The notes under the pieces are model-generated. The model did not search any database. It was given only the letters and a program-made list of their open reading frames with translations, and was not told the origin of the DNA. Of a stretch of 64,000 bases of DNA, positions 1 through 15,300 are shown piece after piece. The number at the start of each line of letters is the position of its first letter. Within the stretch, counting starts at the first letter, position 1. A program made the position numbers and the translations under genes. The stretch is from assembly GCA_037577475.1 (NCBI GenBank), contig CM075197.1, positions 17,236,018 to 17,300,017 of the forward strand, in the 5' to 3' direction. Source of the stretch: Chaunax sp. Z400. Lineage: Eukaryota > Chordata > Actinopteri > Lophiiformes > Chaunacidae.

Positions 1-495
1 AACCTAATAAGTTATTTATTTTTGTGTTCTGGGAATCAGCAGGAAGTCAGGAAATAACTGTTAAATGCAGACTTCCAGTAGTAAGCCGTCTTAAATGGAA
101 TACATTTGGTGCCATTCTTAGTAACGTCACAAGTGACGTAAAAGTGGCAAGGAAAAAAATAAATGCTTACGCAATCTGAAATTAAGAGCAAAATTCATGA
201 GACGGATAAGTTTGAAATGATCCAGGGGAAGGAAACTTCATTTGCTTCTGGAACCTTATTAAAACTGAAACTCTAACTTCACAAGTAAATACATACGGAG
301 AAGTTTGACAACAAAGCAGATTCTGGGTCAGCACAAAAATGAAGTAATGATTGCCTTCTCAGCACCTCCAAATTGTCCTGTCAGTCAAGAACAGCACCTG
401 AAGTGGACGACGCTATGGTGTTAAAACTGTTAAAACCCCTTCAGCAGGGAGAGAAGGAGAGAAATGACTGCTGGGTCACTTCCACAATCTCTCTG

Positions 496-496
<1 letters not shown>

Positions 497-548
<52 letters not shown>
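497..548. repeat. (CA)26 microsatellite
   Basis: Uninterrupted 52-base CA run in the prkca intron. Confidence 0.98.
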
Positions 549-549
<1 letters not shown>

Positions 550-1762
550 CAGACAGTGGTGGTCAGGGAATATGAGTGCTGAGGCCAATAAAGTGTTTTT
601 AGCTCAGTGGGGAAAAGACAGGAATAACCTGCGGTTGCAGCAGCGATAGAGTGACAGATGTGATTGACTTGGAAATATATTGACTTCAAAAAATGTCTTT
701 GTTTGTTTGTTTGTTTGTTTATGGTCTTCCAGTTGGACAGAATTCATTCTGCTCGAATTGCTTTCCAGTTTATTATGTTGCAGTCTCTATTTTTTGCCCT
801 GCTGTACACAACATCCAGCTCTTTTTCCTCTAAGGTCTGTGATGTGACGGCCACCGTCAACAAGGAAGGAGAGGAAATGAGGCAGAATATTAACGGCGAT
901 GACAGCGGTGCTCTTGTTGGTTACCTCAGTCTTCTCATATTAGACAAAATGAACATAACAACCATGGATAGAGTGAAAGAGACAGCTGCTGCCATGTTAA
1001 ATTGATGTGTCCTCACCCCTCCCCCTCCCGTGTTGTCCGTTTTATACAAACACACCCACTAATGTTTCAGTGTTTATGGAAGTGTTAGCTTCCCGCTGTG
1101 TCAACTTCAAGTAAAAATAGGACAGTATGCACTGCAGCAACTGCTATTGGCATATGTAGTCTCTGATAGCTTTCCTTTATTATCAGCTGCGCAAGCTGTA
1201 ACAAGTATTTTTAATGTATCATTTAGCCAGAAATGTTAAAATTACATCACAATCTTCCAGAAGCCAAGAAGACATATTCAACTTGTTTGTTTTGTGTAGA
1301 AGAAAAAAAACATTTCCATAACTCAAAAGATATAAAGATGAACCAATCCTCATATTTGAGAAGCACCTGCACCAGTGATTATTTGGCATTCTGGCTTGAT
1401 AAACAACTTGAGTCAATTATTGTGTCTGGCAGCTAATCGATAAACTGTCATTGTTCATTGATGTCTTTTATTGATCCCTCACTCATTATGTAAGGTTAGA
1501 GCTTCATTATGTTTCTGTCCACCTGACCAGCCTGTTAGCTCTGTTTTTGTTCTGTCTTGGTGAGAACAGTATATACTCTGATTTAATTGGCAGATGAGGT
1601 GCAGTTTCAAACAAGAGAACCAATCAGAAACAAGTAACAAGTCACTTTGTAGGTTGATTGGCTCTTACTCATGAAGTGCAACCCATCAGATAGTGATTGA
1701 CTACAGATGAAGCGAGGTGGCTGAGTCAGAGTCACAAAATTAATTGAACTGATTTTATCAGT

Positions 1763-1876
1763 GACTTGTCCAGGGTGAACCCCGCCTCACGCCCAAAGTC
1801 AGCTGGGATAGGCTCCAGTCCCCCCGTGACCCTACACAGGATAAGCGGTTACAGAAAATGAAGAATGAATGAATGA
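1763..1876 (+). repeat. tRNA-derived-type SINE, tail fragment
   Basis: Contains TTGTCCAGGGTGAACCCCGC, AGCTGGGATAGGCTCCAG and GATAAGCGGTTACAG, then a GAATGAATGA tail. This is the 3' part of a very abundant teleost SINE-like repeat; three other fragments in this window cover its other parts. Family naming (DANA-like) is from memory. Confidence 0.7.
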
Positions 1877-1967
1877 TTTTATCAACTTTGCTAGTCTCTT
1901 TGGTGCTAGACAAGTAGGCTATCCTCCTGAACTTTAATCTGCTGAAAACAGCTGCCTGCAGTTTTAA

Positions 1968-1989
1968 ATGATGATGATGATGATGATGA
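1968..1989. repeat. (ATG)7 trinucleotide repeat
   Basis: Short perfect ATG repeat in intronic DNA. The Met-rich open frame it produces is not a gene. Confidence 0.95.
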
Positions 1990-2948
1990 GAGCAGTTGTT
2001 GGGCTAAAAAAACACAATAATGAGCTTAAAACACCTTTCATATTTCACATGATAATTTGTTCTATTGTTGAGATGACATATCCCCCGACATCACCCAAAG
2101 CTGTACAACCAATGCATCAGTACATGACATATCCTCCATTCCTTTACTCAGCCTAGAGTAGTGACTATTGTATATTGTTTTGGATCTATACTATGGAGAA
2201 GATGACCAACCTTAAGAGTCACAATAAATTCATCTTTGCAACTAAAATAATACAATTTGTAGAAAAATCTTGAAATATTAAAAGGTACAACTTCCTATCC
2301 TGGTTAATTTATGTAATTATTATTATTATGCAATTTATTTATACTTACTCTGATGATTGATTGATGATTATGGATGGACATACAGACAGACATATATACC
2401 AACAACTATTTCCCCTGATCATTTTTATGTTGGGGGCGATACAAAAGGATTTGTGCAGATTTAAGTACAAGGTCCTTATCGTCTGAATCAGGTATGTTGG
2501 TTTTTTTTTACATGCAAAGAATTTGCCTTGGTAGAGAAAATGAAAGGAAATTGTGTGGAGACTTTATGTTAATATGAAGGAAACCCTTTGTTCCTCATTT
2601 GTTCAAAACATCGGCGAAGTTCAGAGGCTCAGGTTCAAACGATACAAAGGAATTAAACCAAGGAAATCGATAGGCCAGATGAGACGAAGCGCTGTTTGAC
2701 AGAATGCATGAAGAAGAAAGGGAAATGGAGATAAAGACTGAGAACCATACAGGATGGGTGGATGTCCTGCAGAATTTTGTGTTTTGAGTTTCGGATGTTT
2801 TTTTCCCCGTCTGTCATGGCAGCGGTCTGAGCAGTGAAGCCTCAGCTTGTTCTCTGGCTCCCAGAGACAAGTGGCAGGCCTTTGTGGTTCACTGCTCTGA
2901 TGTGAACTTGATTAAATCTTTCCAGCAAAGAAAAAAGACACATCGCGT

Positions 2949-2950
<2 letters not shown>

Positions 2951-3010
<60 letters not shown>
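2951..3010. repeat. (TC)30 microsatellite
   Basis: Uninterrupted 60-base TC run, continued by about 400 bases of pyrimidine-rich sequence on the + strand (to about 3420). Confidence 0.97.
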
Positions 3011-3015
<5 letters not shown>

Positions 3016-6000
3016 CAACCCCCCTCCTCTTCTCCTCTTTATCCTCCATCTCTCCACCTCATCCCACTTTCCAATATTGACATTTCCTGTTATCTTCTCC
3101 CACCTGCTCCTCTGAGACCTCAGCATGACTCCCTCCACTCTTGTCATCCATTTCTCCTTTACACTTGCTGAGCTCCTGCCCGTTCACTCAAGTCCTTTTC
3201 TTCCTCAATAAGACATCAACATCAGTCCTTTCTTTCTATCATCCTCTCTCTTCCAACCGTTGCACAGTTAAGTGACTTATCCTTTCCCTCCTGGCTCTAA
3301 CGTCTCATTACCTTCATTACCATCCCTCTGCATCCTTTCTTTCATGCTCCTCCCGGTTTCCCCAGTGATTACCTTGTTTTTCCTCCTCTCACCCCTCTCT
3401 CTCCCTGATCGACATCTCTTTAAGCGAACGCAACATAAATAAACTGTTGGCATGAGCAGAAGTTTATTAATGAAAGGTCAAACATGCAAACGTCCCTCCA
3501 TGACGCGCTGAGATACGAACACACACTCCTTGTGCATCTGAGGATCGAGAGTCAAAGTGAGCACACAGCGGTTCACTGAGGGTGAGATTTCTTACTGCTG
3601 ACATGCTCGCCTCAGGTTTAAAGCACAGCTGAACAAAAAATAAATTTTTTACTCCAGTGACACAACTCAAAGCAGCATCAGGCCTGTCGTACAAAACAAT
3701 GCTTAATATCTGTTACCAGGCTTTCTATTCTACGAGGCTTTTAGATAAGTTACTCTCTTACTGTACAGTATGTGTGTCTATATCTGGTTTTATCATACAC
3801 ATCATTAATACATGTAACTACATGTAGAATTTATAAACATATTATAAACCGTTAGTGAATGCTTAAAACACACTGTAACAGTTGGTATTGTTAAACAAAA
3901 ATAAGGATAATAATAATAAGGACATCGGTTAATGTATTTATGTCAACTATAACTCCTCCTGTGAAAAATGAACATATTCAATCATAGAATATGATAAAAT
4001 GGAGTCTTAGATATATTATAAGAGCCACAAAGTGAAAATTATAAGTTGACTTAATGCATGTAAAATTCATAGTTATAAGATATACAAAGCCAAAGAGTTA
4101 TTTTCATTTCATTATTTTTATTTAATCTCATTATTGCTCCTCCCTCTAATTTAATGCGTGATGTCATGTGTTCTAGAGAGCATAGAGCTGCATTAGGAAT
4201 GGGAGCACATAGTTTTTCCACCGTGTGACAAAATGTCATTAAAACCTTTTATTTGTGATGAAAGTTTTTCTCTGACCTGATTACATCTCCTCTCATTCGC
4301 GTCAGACTAAATTGCTGTGCCTACAGCTCGTTGAGTGGCTTATTGACATTCAGACGACACCACTACACGTCTATTAAGTGACATTTATTTATTCATAGTT
4401 TTTCACTCTTCATGAGAAATAAGCAACATGTTATATGCTACCAGGAGTCTTTTTTTAAATCAAACCACCAGGCCTATTTCCAAGGTCGAGAACAAGCCGT
4501 AAAACTCATCATGTCTGCATGAGCGTTGAACAAATTGAATATTGCAACTGTGTATTGAAAAGCTAATATATGTATATTTATTTATTTGGATTTGTTTACC
4601 AGTTTAGTTTTGTTTGTCTGGACAAAAGACTAACGTTGTTGTCAGTGGGAAAGGGTACGTTGTACAGTCGGCAGTCATTCCTGCATCAAACGTCTCTGCA
4701 GTAGGCACAGGTATTCCTCGGCTCCAGCTTCCAGTGGTGATGGTCACATGACACCCAGGCCCTAATTTGCCCTTGGCTTTTCTGTCATGATGTTATGACG
4801 CGCGTTGACTTTAAGGAAGTTGGTTTCCGTGTATTCAAGCAGCTCTTAAATGCCATTTAATCGGTGTTGAGTTTGAGAGAGTCTGGAGTAAAAGGTATTT
4901 TTAAAAAGTAAACTCAGAAACATTGTCACTAGCTTCCATTTAAGTATCCATTCGTTATTACAAGTTTTCATTATTTTCCAGTTATTTTAAGTATCAACTG
5001 CTCTATGCCTTGTAAATAATGACGTGTTACTACTGTAAGGGAATAAACTAGTTAGCTGGACATGCTAATATTTGTAGCTTACTGCGTGTTTAATCCTTTT
5101 GTGCCACTTTTGTTCATGTTTTTTTTTTTTTTAAAGGCTCAAATTTCTACAGAGACCTGACTTTTGTTTTGACATACTGTATATTTCTAGGCTATTTTGT
5201 TCCACCTTCGGCTGTTGACTCATTATTAGTACTCATTTTCCCAAGTTTCATCACCTTAAGTCTTGCAATTATTCACTCAAAGCCTTTCTGACTCAAAAAA
5301 ACCCGCTATTGCAAGTACCTCATGAATCTGTTTTTAGGGGAGTGTGGGAGAATTGAGGAAAACAAAAGCTCCTCTCGTGTCTCACTGAAGAGTATCATTT
5401 CCTTCTAAAGCCTGATACTTTGTTGAATTTCCTAATTTTCCTCCCCTAAAACGACCACATACAAAAATAGAAAGGTCATTTTGGTTCTCTGTCTCCCTCC
5501 GCTGTGTGACGTCTGCATTCAGATCCCTGACAGTGCACTGCAGGGATCCATCCAGCTCCCATTTGGCTGTGCAGCTCTCCCCCAGATTATCAGGCATTCA
5601 TTGGTTACACATGGCATTGTTATGCAACAACACATTAGAATTTCATAGCCTTTTCAGGAGATTGCACTGTTGGCCCACTGCAGCCCTGCACGCACCCGCC
5701 TTGAGGTCTGATGAGATGTCATTTTTTGACTGTGTCATATTTTTGTTAGGAGGACATTCAGTTCAGATACAGATGATAATGGTAGGGTGGATGTGCATTT
5801 CATCTTCTTTGTATATATTACAGTGTGTTTATGCCTCTATGAAAATATGGGAGGAAATGTTTAGCTATCTTTGGGGATGATCATGTGTGAATGAGTCAAA
5901 TTGTTTTCAGGTCCAGGGAATAACTCTCTCACCCTGCACTTAATAAACATACTGTACTTTATTTTTGAGAGGAAAGAACGCTGTCATCCATCATCTCTGC

Positions 6001-6694
6001 AAAGGATCCAGGTTCTAAAAGTATCACTGCACTTTATTCTTGTCTTTTTGTTGGTCCTGTTGTTAAAGCAGAACATGTCTGTGTGCCCCAGCACAGGATT
6101 GTTGCAGGACAGAAGCAGTGTGGATGCATGCTGATTGTACGACGTGTAACCTAACAGCTGCTTCAGTGGTAGCAGATTGGTGAAGTCTCTACTTATTCTG
6201 TCTGTACCATCTCTGTCTTACCTTACACAAGAGATACAGTAAAGGCAAAACACACACACTCTAATTTTATTGGTAACTACCTCATAAGGAGCGAGGGGAG
6301 GGGAGGATACAGAAGGCGAACAGCTCTTGTTGTATCTAAGCAACAACAGACAGCAGAGATAGTCCTTCATCACTGCTGATGATGATGTTTCATTGTGTGC
6401 ATGTGTGTTAGAGAGAGACTACACATTTGCACCAATACATTTGCTTTGTATGTAACTTGTATTGCCTCGTCTGTTTTCTATGTGTTTCCCTCATAAGTGT
6501 TGTTTACAGGCTGGTTGAAGTTGCCATAGCGTTGTTTGGTGCTAGTGTTGCCATGGCGGCGACTGATGCCTTTATCCTGCCACAGCCAGCAGAGGGGAAG
6601 ATTTAGATGAGGACCGTTGCACGATGAGATTTTCCTTTAACTTTTTTACTGTGTGTGAATTTGTGTAATATTGTCAGTGTATTGTGTCTGCATG

Positions 6695-6701
<7 letters not shown>

Positions 6702-6790
<89 letters not shown>
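6702..6790. repeat. (GT)44 microsatellite
   Basis: Uninterrupted GT run of about 89 bases in the prkca intron. Confidence 0.98.
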
Positions 6791-6793
<3 letters not shown>

Positions 6794-9230
6794 GCTTTTG
6801 TGAGGAAGAGAGAGACAAAACGTCAGCGAGGAAGATTACTATACCGTAGCTGGGAGTTTTTATTGAATGAGGTGTGAACTATTAGGCTGAAGCAACAGAT
6901 TCTTGAGCTGGGTAAAAGCTCCTGACTCTTCTGGCTTTTTCTGACAGACACACACAATGAGTACCTACACTGCCCTCTACTGCATAAAACTGGAAGAGCA
7001 TGAAAATATATAAAGTTCTATTAATTAACAGCAGTGATCCTTTGACAAATGGTTTCTTTTTGTTTTTGTCACACTTTATTTAAATTCAGATGAAAACAAT
7101 ATGTATTTGATTGTTATATGACTCGGAGAACCTCATTTTACTCATTTTAGCCTGGAAAGTCAGCTCACTTAGGCATGCCCTGCCACTGCTTGTGTCTAGC
7201 CAGCTTCCTTATAAACTTTTGCCTCAGCCACCATGATAGGTTAGGGTTGCTAATTTTACGTTACTGGCTAATCTGATGTTAAGTGTCTTGATTTATGCAT
7301 CTTGACTAATTTTGTCTGTGAGATGTCAGAAATATGTTTGTTTTTTAAATCCCCATTACGATTTACAATTCATGTTTGTCAGACCAAGAGCCCAATCCCT
7401 AAATATAATTCATTCAATATCAGAGAAGACCTGCAAGACTTCTTGATAAAATGGAAAAAGTGGATTTGAGACCTTTTTTTGCTTTAAGATAGACTGAAGT
7501 TATTAATTGATTATCACGATAATTGTTTTTTATATTCAAATAGTCGTTTTAGCTCTATTCCAATAAATGCAAAGCTTAATCAGTCTTTTTTCTTTTTCAT
7601 TATTTTTTAAATTCGTCTTGTCAGTTGTTTTTTTTCTCTTCATCCCTTATTGTTCCCATGTGCTATACTTTACAAACATACAGTGATGGAAAACTAGCTA
7701 AATGTCAAATAAATATGATTAAATCTCATAAAGACACAACTAAATGAGCTGCAGTGATTCTAAATGACATTGCCTTTTCTGATGATGTGCATTTGCTTTA
7801 TATTCAGCTCTGAAATATTTATGCTTTGGCATTATTTTTAAGAGATGAATCTCAGCAAACGTGTCCTTGTGTGAAAGCTCACACTGACTCTCTGAAACAC
7901 TTAGATTACAGCCTTTTCTCATTCACTGTGTCTGATTACATTTAGATATGCAGAGTGGGGAAGTTGGAGCTGATGAACACCATTTTACAGGATCAGTGTG
8001 ATCGTGTTTCTGCTCTCCATCTGTTAGAGTTTTGTTGTGCGTTAGTATCTTTACTGAAGAAATGTTTTCTCTCTTTATTATTTCTTGTTCAATTTATGCT
8101 GTGACTGTCCTATAGATAACATGGGCAGTATTGGAGCTGGCCCATTGGCCAATTACAGAAGATTTTATCGAATGCTCAACCTGTCCCTGTACTGCTATTA
8201 CTATGTAACAGCGTTCATTTTTCTTCCATTTGTCAGTTTTCACACAGAAAAACGTCACGCCTACCACCTATTATCTGCTCACCTATTACCTAACCACATG
8301 CTCAGTTGACAGTAAGCGAGTGTGCTACAAGAATCCTGTCATATTAGTTGTTTTATCATAGAATGTGTGAGAAAGACTTTAAGGAGAGTTCCTGTCTTCT
8401 GTTGATTTTACATTTGTGTGTGACCTCACACCCACAGGTGTAACAATCCAGTCTTTGCTGTTTCACACTGTCAGCTTTTAGGCCATTTTGAGAATATGTT
8501 TTGGTTTGCAGCACCATGCCATTAGAGCATGTGCTGTCGGATTCAATGAGCCATTCGCTGAGTAACTGAGGAGAGAAACACACTGAGTCTGTGTCTTAAT
8601 CTATATCTGTCAGTCCATCTATATGTTCTCAGCAAATCAAGAATTGCATATAATTTTCAATTACTGCTGACTAAAGCTGGGTGTCATTTTCGGTACAACA
8701 GTACTAATGATATGATACCTGAGTTTATGTATGATACCAACACTACAGTATACTTTTTTTAATGCCTTACTTTAAGGAAAACATCAACATGTTTTACTTC
8801 AAAACTATGTTTTCATTTAACAACAGAAAGTTGTTCAAACACGAGCAGTCCTACATCATGTCAAGATTATGATTCCAATCATTATGTATGTATAAACTTA
8901 AAGTAAATACTGCTACAAATCTGCCCAGTGCTCGAATACCGTCTGCTACAGACACATTCTGAAGCACTACGGACACATTATTATCAACACCTTTTATACC
9001 AGCTGACCAACTGCAGTACATTTCTTCTTCAGACTTCCAAAGCATCATTTTCTGTTAGTTTAAATATCTAGTCACATTTATGCAACAGAGATGCATTTTT
9101 GCTGGGACCTGATTTGCTGTCCGGCCTTGGGAGTGACTTGCAGTGACTCACAATGTCTGTTTTACGTCAGGAATCAGGAATCTTTGAACATTGTTTCACT
9201 TTCTCTTTCTGTCTTCCCTCCTTTTACTAG

Positions 9231-9387
9231 TGGGTGAAGCCAGGAACCTGATTCCTATGGATCCAAATGGTTTATCAGACCCCTATGTTAAACTCAAGCT
9301 CACCCCCGACCCAAAGAATGAGACCAAACAGAAGACCAGGACCATCCGTTCCTCTCTCAACCCCTGCTGGAATGAGTCCTTCACCTT
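9231..9387 (+). CDS. prkca: prkca exon: C2 domain, first Ca2+-binding loop
   Basis: 157 bp, starting in mid-codon (two bases left of a Val codon) after TTTTACTAG and ending before GTGAGT. It encodes GEARNLIPMDPNGLSDPYVKL and onward to WNESFT. The two Asp of MDPNGLSDPY correspond to Ca2+ ligands of loop 1. The Lys-rich KNETKQKTRT stretch corresponds to the phosphoinositide/phosphatidylserine-binding strand of the C2 domain. Confidence 0.95.
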
Positions 9388-12300
9388 GTGAGTGTGTGTC
9401 GACTGTTGTGTCTTTGTGCTTTTTGTGCAGGTAACAAATATGCTATAGATATAGTTCAAGTTTGTATAGTTGTTAACAATCCAAGAAAATAGAATAAGGT
9501 CCTCTGCTGTAACACACTACTGCTTCCCCCCCTTTGTGTACACATTCAGTAAGCTGAAAGCCTCAGATAAGGACCGCCGTCTGTCTGTGGAGATCTGGGA
9601 TTGGGACCGAACCACCCGGAACGACTTCATGGGCTCTATGTCGTTCGGAGTTTCTGAGCTGATCAAAGCTCCCAACTGTGGATGGTCAGTGATCTTTTTT
9701 TTCTTCTGTTTATTGCAGCGATTTAGAGTTTCAGATTCTATCAAAGCCTCAGCTGGTCTGAGGAATCATATCCAGAATTACATTACGTGCTCCATTTATT
9801 CAGCCGAGTACATCAGGCTTTACACATAAGGCACAGAGAACTGCACGTGAATTATTGTGCCAATTAATGTCACAAAAAGAGTTGCACAGCTCATAAGTGT
9901 AGTAATTATGACCCTTTTTTAACCCCAAGTCCAAAAAAAGTTTGAACATTATGCAAAATATCAATAATTATTTTTCTTTTTAATCTAAATGTGATTGAAT
10001 ACAGTGCAAAGACAAAATATGAAATGGTCAAACTAATCAACTATATATATTTTTTATATAAATATATGCTCATTCTGAATTTGATGCCTGCAACAACAAA
10101 GTCGGGACGGGGACTTTCAACCATTGTGTTACGTCACTGTAATTCTCTCTGCTATTCACGTGTGGGTTCTCTCAGTGATGTGCAGATGATGACAGCTGGT
10201 TACAGTCTTTATTTTCTCAAACTAGAACAGCAGCACATTGTTCGTTAAACTGACGTAAACACTGCTGGCCGAAGCCAAATCTTTTCACTATGACAAACAG
10301 AACCTGTCGGCGTAATTTCCTAACCTCTCTGTCTATGTCTGCCTGCTTTGTCTCATACTGATAAACACACACTCATACACATGTAGAAGTCACTCTTCCA
10401 TGTTAGCATACCTGCTGCCACATAGCCTAAACCGAGCCTGATGGACTGCTGTGATGACTGTAGTTAGAAGCTCCAGGAAATACCTGCGTGTTGGCATTTG
10501 ACGCATGGAAACTACTACAGTCAAGTCTGTTTTATTTATACAGACCATTCAGGAGCTCTATAATATTTACAGCATCTTGGTTTGAACAGACATGCTGTAG
10601 ATGTTATTAATCAATCAGCACATATCACAATGTATATACAGATTTCATTCAGAGAAATATGGATATGAGTAGCTTGTAAAACATAAGGGAATAATATGGA
10701 TCCAGCAGGATGTTGAGCAGCCTCAAGTGTTGCCAGTTATGTAAGTCACATGACCTCATTCATAGACATTGTCTGCGTATTGTGTGATATGTTCCAGACC
10801 ATTAGACAAGCAGCTGAGACGATGTGTACAATAGAGAAGAAGTAGAAGTTGGCTCTTGCAAACACTCAAAGATTTATGATTGAAGTCTTATCACTGTGTA
10901 GGTTGATAGAGGATGTGATGTATGGATGATGGATTAAAGTTTTTTCCTCCATTTATTTCCTCTCCCAGGTATAAGTTGCTAAATCAGGAGGAGGGAGAGT
11001 ATTATAACGTTCCCATCCCCGAGGTGGACGATGTCAACCTGGAGCTCCGACAGAAGTTTGAGGTGAGACTGACTCCGGTTGAACACGCAGGTTTTCTTTG
11101 TCATGCTCACCTGGAACAAAATGTGTTCCTCTTTCCTGTCACCATGGTAACCTCGTCTGTGTTCACGTGTGTGCTTTTCACCTTATGTGAAAGTGAGAGG
11201 GAAATCACTTTCTCTTGGCATTAAAAGTGAATGCTCTTAGTTTTAAAGGTAAAGTCCATGTATACATAAACAGTACAAATGTATAATAGACAAAAGGAGC
11301 CTGATATAAGTGCCAGTGTAGCTGCCGATACTAATTACAATACTCATCCCTGTAAATAAAAGCAGCTATGATCAATATTCAATGGAAAGGCAATAAACAG
11401 TCGACTACATGTTAAGACAATCAGAACCTAAACCCCTCATAGGAAGTATTCTGGAGGTCTTAAACACTAAAGCCATTTTGCCAGTATATCACCTAAAAGC
11501 AACAGTTCCATGACAGTTTGACCCTCATAATATGACTTCTTGACCATGAAAGCCTACCTCTAGAATTATGAATCACATTGGTTTCATTATAAGTTTGACT
11601 GATATCCATGAAAAACACTATTTCACTAATGTGATTTTTTTTTTCATGATCTAGCTCAGTAACTTTTAAAGATTGGTTAAATTTGACACGTAACAGAATC
11701 AGCACAGTTTCAGATACAATTTGATCTTATATACAAGTCTGAAACATTATTATTAGTACAGTTATCTTTCTTAGATTTCTTAAAATCATTCATAGCTTAC
11801 ATTATACCATCCTGCCTCCTCCTTTTTTTGCTCTATGGACGTGAATGAAAACCGAATGAAAGAAATTTTCAAATCAATTCAAACTCAAAACACATGACAG
11901 GTTGGATTGAAAATGGTTGTCAGTGTTGTATAGATGATGTGTCGTTAAGTTGAGTTTAATCATTTCATACCAACTGATATGCATCTGTCACTCTCTAGTG
12001 GCTGGTATGTGTACTGCAAGTTTCATTCAGTTTTCTGTTATGTTAAGTGTAAATAAATCTCATAACCTCTTCCCGTCTGTATTATTATATGCAGGTACAG
12101 AATAAGGTGGCTCCCATATTAAACATTTCAATGTAAACGGGTGCATGTGGGGAATGCAGGAGAAGATAGGAGAGAGCAATGGCACTTTGACCAGTCCAAC
12201 ACAATGTGTGCATACAGGTGTTTTTATACTGAGTGTAGAGAAGTCCTCTTTAATTTTTCAATTTCTCTCTGCGCTGTACAACATTGACCTTGATTTTCCT

Positions 12301-15300
12301 CCAAGGCTAGCGGTTTCACACAACTGCGCGGTTGCCGTGGTAACTGCCGACGAGCAGCAGATATGCAACCAGATGTGACAGAAAAGGATTTAATCTGTTT
12401 TCTAGACCTGCTTCTGATCATGCCATTTTTATTGTTTTGTGATAGATGATGCAGATACGGAAATAATGACTCATCAGTCCACGTTTATAATCTGTCACAA
12501 TCTGTCACACATTCACACACCAGCTGACCTTTTGCTGCACTAACAAGTGAGTTTCTTCTTTCTTTTAGGCCTGCCAGTTAAATATCCACTGTCTCAAGGT
12601 AGCTCTTCTGCCTGTTCTCTATTTCTCTCACTGCCAGCTTGCATCACACTCACTTAACTGACTGTGTCAGGATTGTTTGTGGATCTCTGCTGGGCTTCCA
12701 CAAATTAATCAGATTTACTAACAATGGCTCTGAACAACACAAAGTTGAACCAGCACGATATGGTTGCTAGTAGTCACACACTATAAAAGCATGCTTTTAT
12801 TGTCTAACTCCTCTCATACACTAGCTTCCTCCTTCTTTCAGTCACACACATGTAACCAGAACACTAAAGGGAATACATGTCATTCATTTTAATGGAAAGG
12901 AACACTTCAGTCAGTCTGATCAGCAAAAGTCTGACATTTGCAACATTTGTGTTTGGCAAACAAACAGGAAAACAAACACAACATTTTTTGACACCAAAGC
13001 CTAAAAAAACATTAACAGCCAAAGTTTCCACTAATATAAAATATGAATAACAGTGCTGCATAACAGCTTAACATATGTACTCCCTGTTTTACACAAACAC
13101 CACACAGCATTGTTGTTAGTAAATGTGTTCCTCACTACTATTGGTGCTCTGTTTTTGGCAAAAAGAGATTCAAACCTGCTCCTCATTGGCTGACAGAGTG
13201 ATTCACAGGCTGCCCTCTACTAGTTCTGGACTATAGAAGGCTGTTACGATATGGAGCATGGATGAACACTCACTTATGCACAGTATCAGTATGAATGGCT
13301 GCACACACTGGAGGTTCTTTGGTGTGACTGGTGTGCATGCCAAATCTCTCCACATGGTGGCAGTGTTTTGTTTATTTTAGTTTTCTCATTTAAGTTGGTT
13401 CATTTGTTGAAACAGTCGTAACAGCTGTTTCACAAATCATAGCTCTATTGCACTTCTGTAACGTAACTCATCTGAAACATTTCATTCATGCTTCAGAACC
13501 TCATTATTGTCTCAGCAAATTGGCTAATGTCTCCAAAATGATTTGTTTTTTAAAGAATAAGTCCACCGTGGTAATTTTTCTTCTACATACACCTCTGTTT
13601 TGTTCTACTTTTTGTTGGCAATGCTGATTACTGTGCTGTAAGAGTAATCAGTTTGATCCAGCTGAATGTTGTTGTTGTAGTTTTCAAAGATTCAGATTTC
13701 AACTGTTGGTAAAGGTTTGCTGGGGATGTCAATACTGTATGTACTGCACAGAAGAAGAAAAAAGATACACATTTGTATGTATCCAGTAAATGTATTTGTG
13801 TCACAACATGTTATACTATAAAAAAGAAAATTCACTTTTCATCTTTCATGTAAAGTCAAATACATGAACAGCAAATTGGTGTTTGACTGATTGCGATTCC
13901 TACTGTAGTTCATGACAGTTTGCCAATTTAGCAGATAACAAACATTACATGTCATAGAAACTTATGATAATACATGTGAATCTGATAGAGTTTGATAAAG
14001 ATTGATCACTGCATATGATGTTTCAAATGATGATAGAATGTTTAGAAGTTGTAAAGAGTGTGACAATATATTCATCAGTTCTGTGCAAGTGTTGTTGACA
14101 ATTGTACATGTCTGCGCATATGTACCATGTCTTGAATAAAGGAGAAATTCAAATATGTCATAGAGAACAAACTAATTGTTCATAGATTTGAATGGATTCT
14201 TTTTTTTTGTTTTCTGTTTTGTTTTCAAAAATTTAGTCTAAGTGAAGGAGAAAATCTGTATAAGACTGGTTGCCTTGTATGTGATTGAGTACAACTTTGT
14301 GTGGCCACACTGTCATGGATATTCACAACAACAACAACAAGTAGACATGGTTTTTAATGAACTGTTTATGTTCCATAAGGAACCACTTGTAAAAAGTTGT
14401 AAACCATAGCCAACAACTAATTGTTGTGTTGAGCATGTGGAATGAATGATTAAATGTGTATTCCCCATATATTGTTATTATATTATTATTGTTATTATAG
14501 AATCAGCCTTTACAGAGGGATGTTAACCTTTAAGAAACTACAATTCCCTCTTTAATGCTTTTTCTTTCTTTTTGCCACCTTATTCCATCACTTCTTCACA
14601 TCACATATAATCTGTCTGATGTTTTATCAAAGTATCTCTGACTTTCATTCCAGCAGTCTCTCCTGTGAATCCATCACACCTGAGCTGACAGGTGACAATA
14701 ATTAACTCCAGTCAGTGTTATTGGTAGCAAACAGAGCCAACAGTGCCTTGGATCAAAATGAAAACCATTGGCAGTATTTTCTCTGTAACTACAACTGGCA
14801 CACCTGATGTTTACATCACTCACTTATTAATTAACCCAACCAGGTGTACATGTAGAATCACTTAACATGAGTCAGATATATTACAGCTACAATGTTGAGT
14901 GTATTACCACATTAAGTCAAGAGAAGAGAAATGGCTGGCCTTGCTGCAGCCTCTAACCGCCCCACCGGCCGCCTGTTTTCTCTGCTCTATCTGACAGAAA
15001 CAGACAATGACTGGAGCTGGGAGCTGGCAGGGGCCTAATTGTCCTTTTTGTTCAAAAACACTTGGCAGGCCAGTCATTATAACAACAGGGAACCGTGCAA
15101 CGCTGGCAACCCCCCGCTGACTGCCTATCTCACCATTTCCCAAAATGCACCACTAGAGAGATCCTGCTGAAGATCACTAAGGGTGTTTGGCATGTCAGGG
15201 GCAACCAAAAAAAGAAAATAGATCCCTGTTCTTTCGCTACATAGAAATAGAGAATAGATAGAATAGAGAATTGAATAGCACTGCAAATGTAACAGACCGA

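Larger units (their letters stand above)
1..9230 (+). other. prkca: prkca intron (3' part of a long intron), no exon recognised
   Basis: This stretch precedes a prkca exon that begins in mid-codon after a CAG-type acceptor, so it should be the 3' part of a prkca intron. I looked for the preceding C1B/C2 junction exon (zinc-ligand Cys/His pattern, then a segment leading into the C2 domain) and did not recognise it. The stretch holds four clear microsatellites, a SINE tail fragment near 1763-1876, and AT-rich unique sequence. The small open frames here are mostly microsatellite translations. An unrecognised short exon cannot be excluded. Confidence 0.75.

Noticed and set aside
2842..3171. Open frames on both strands over the TC repeat (Ser-Leu or Arg-Glu repeats)
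   Set aside because: Microsatellite translation; no independent coding evidence on either side.
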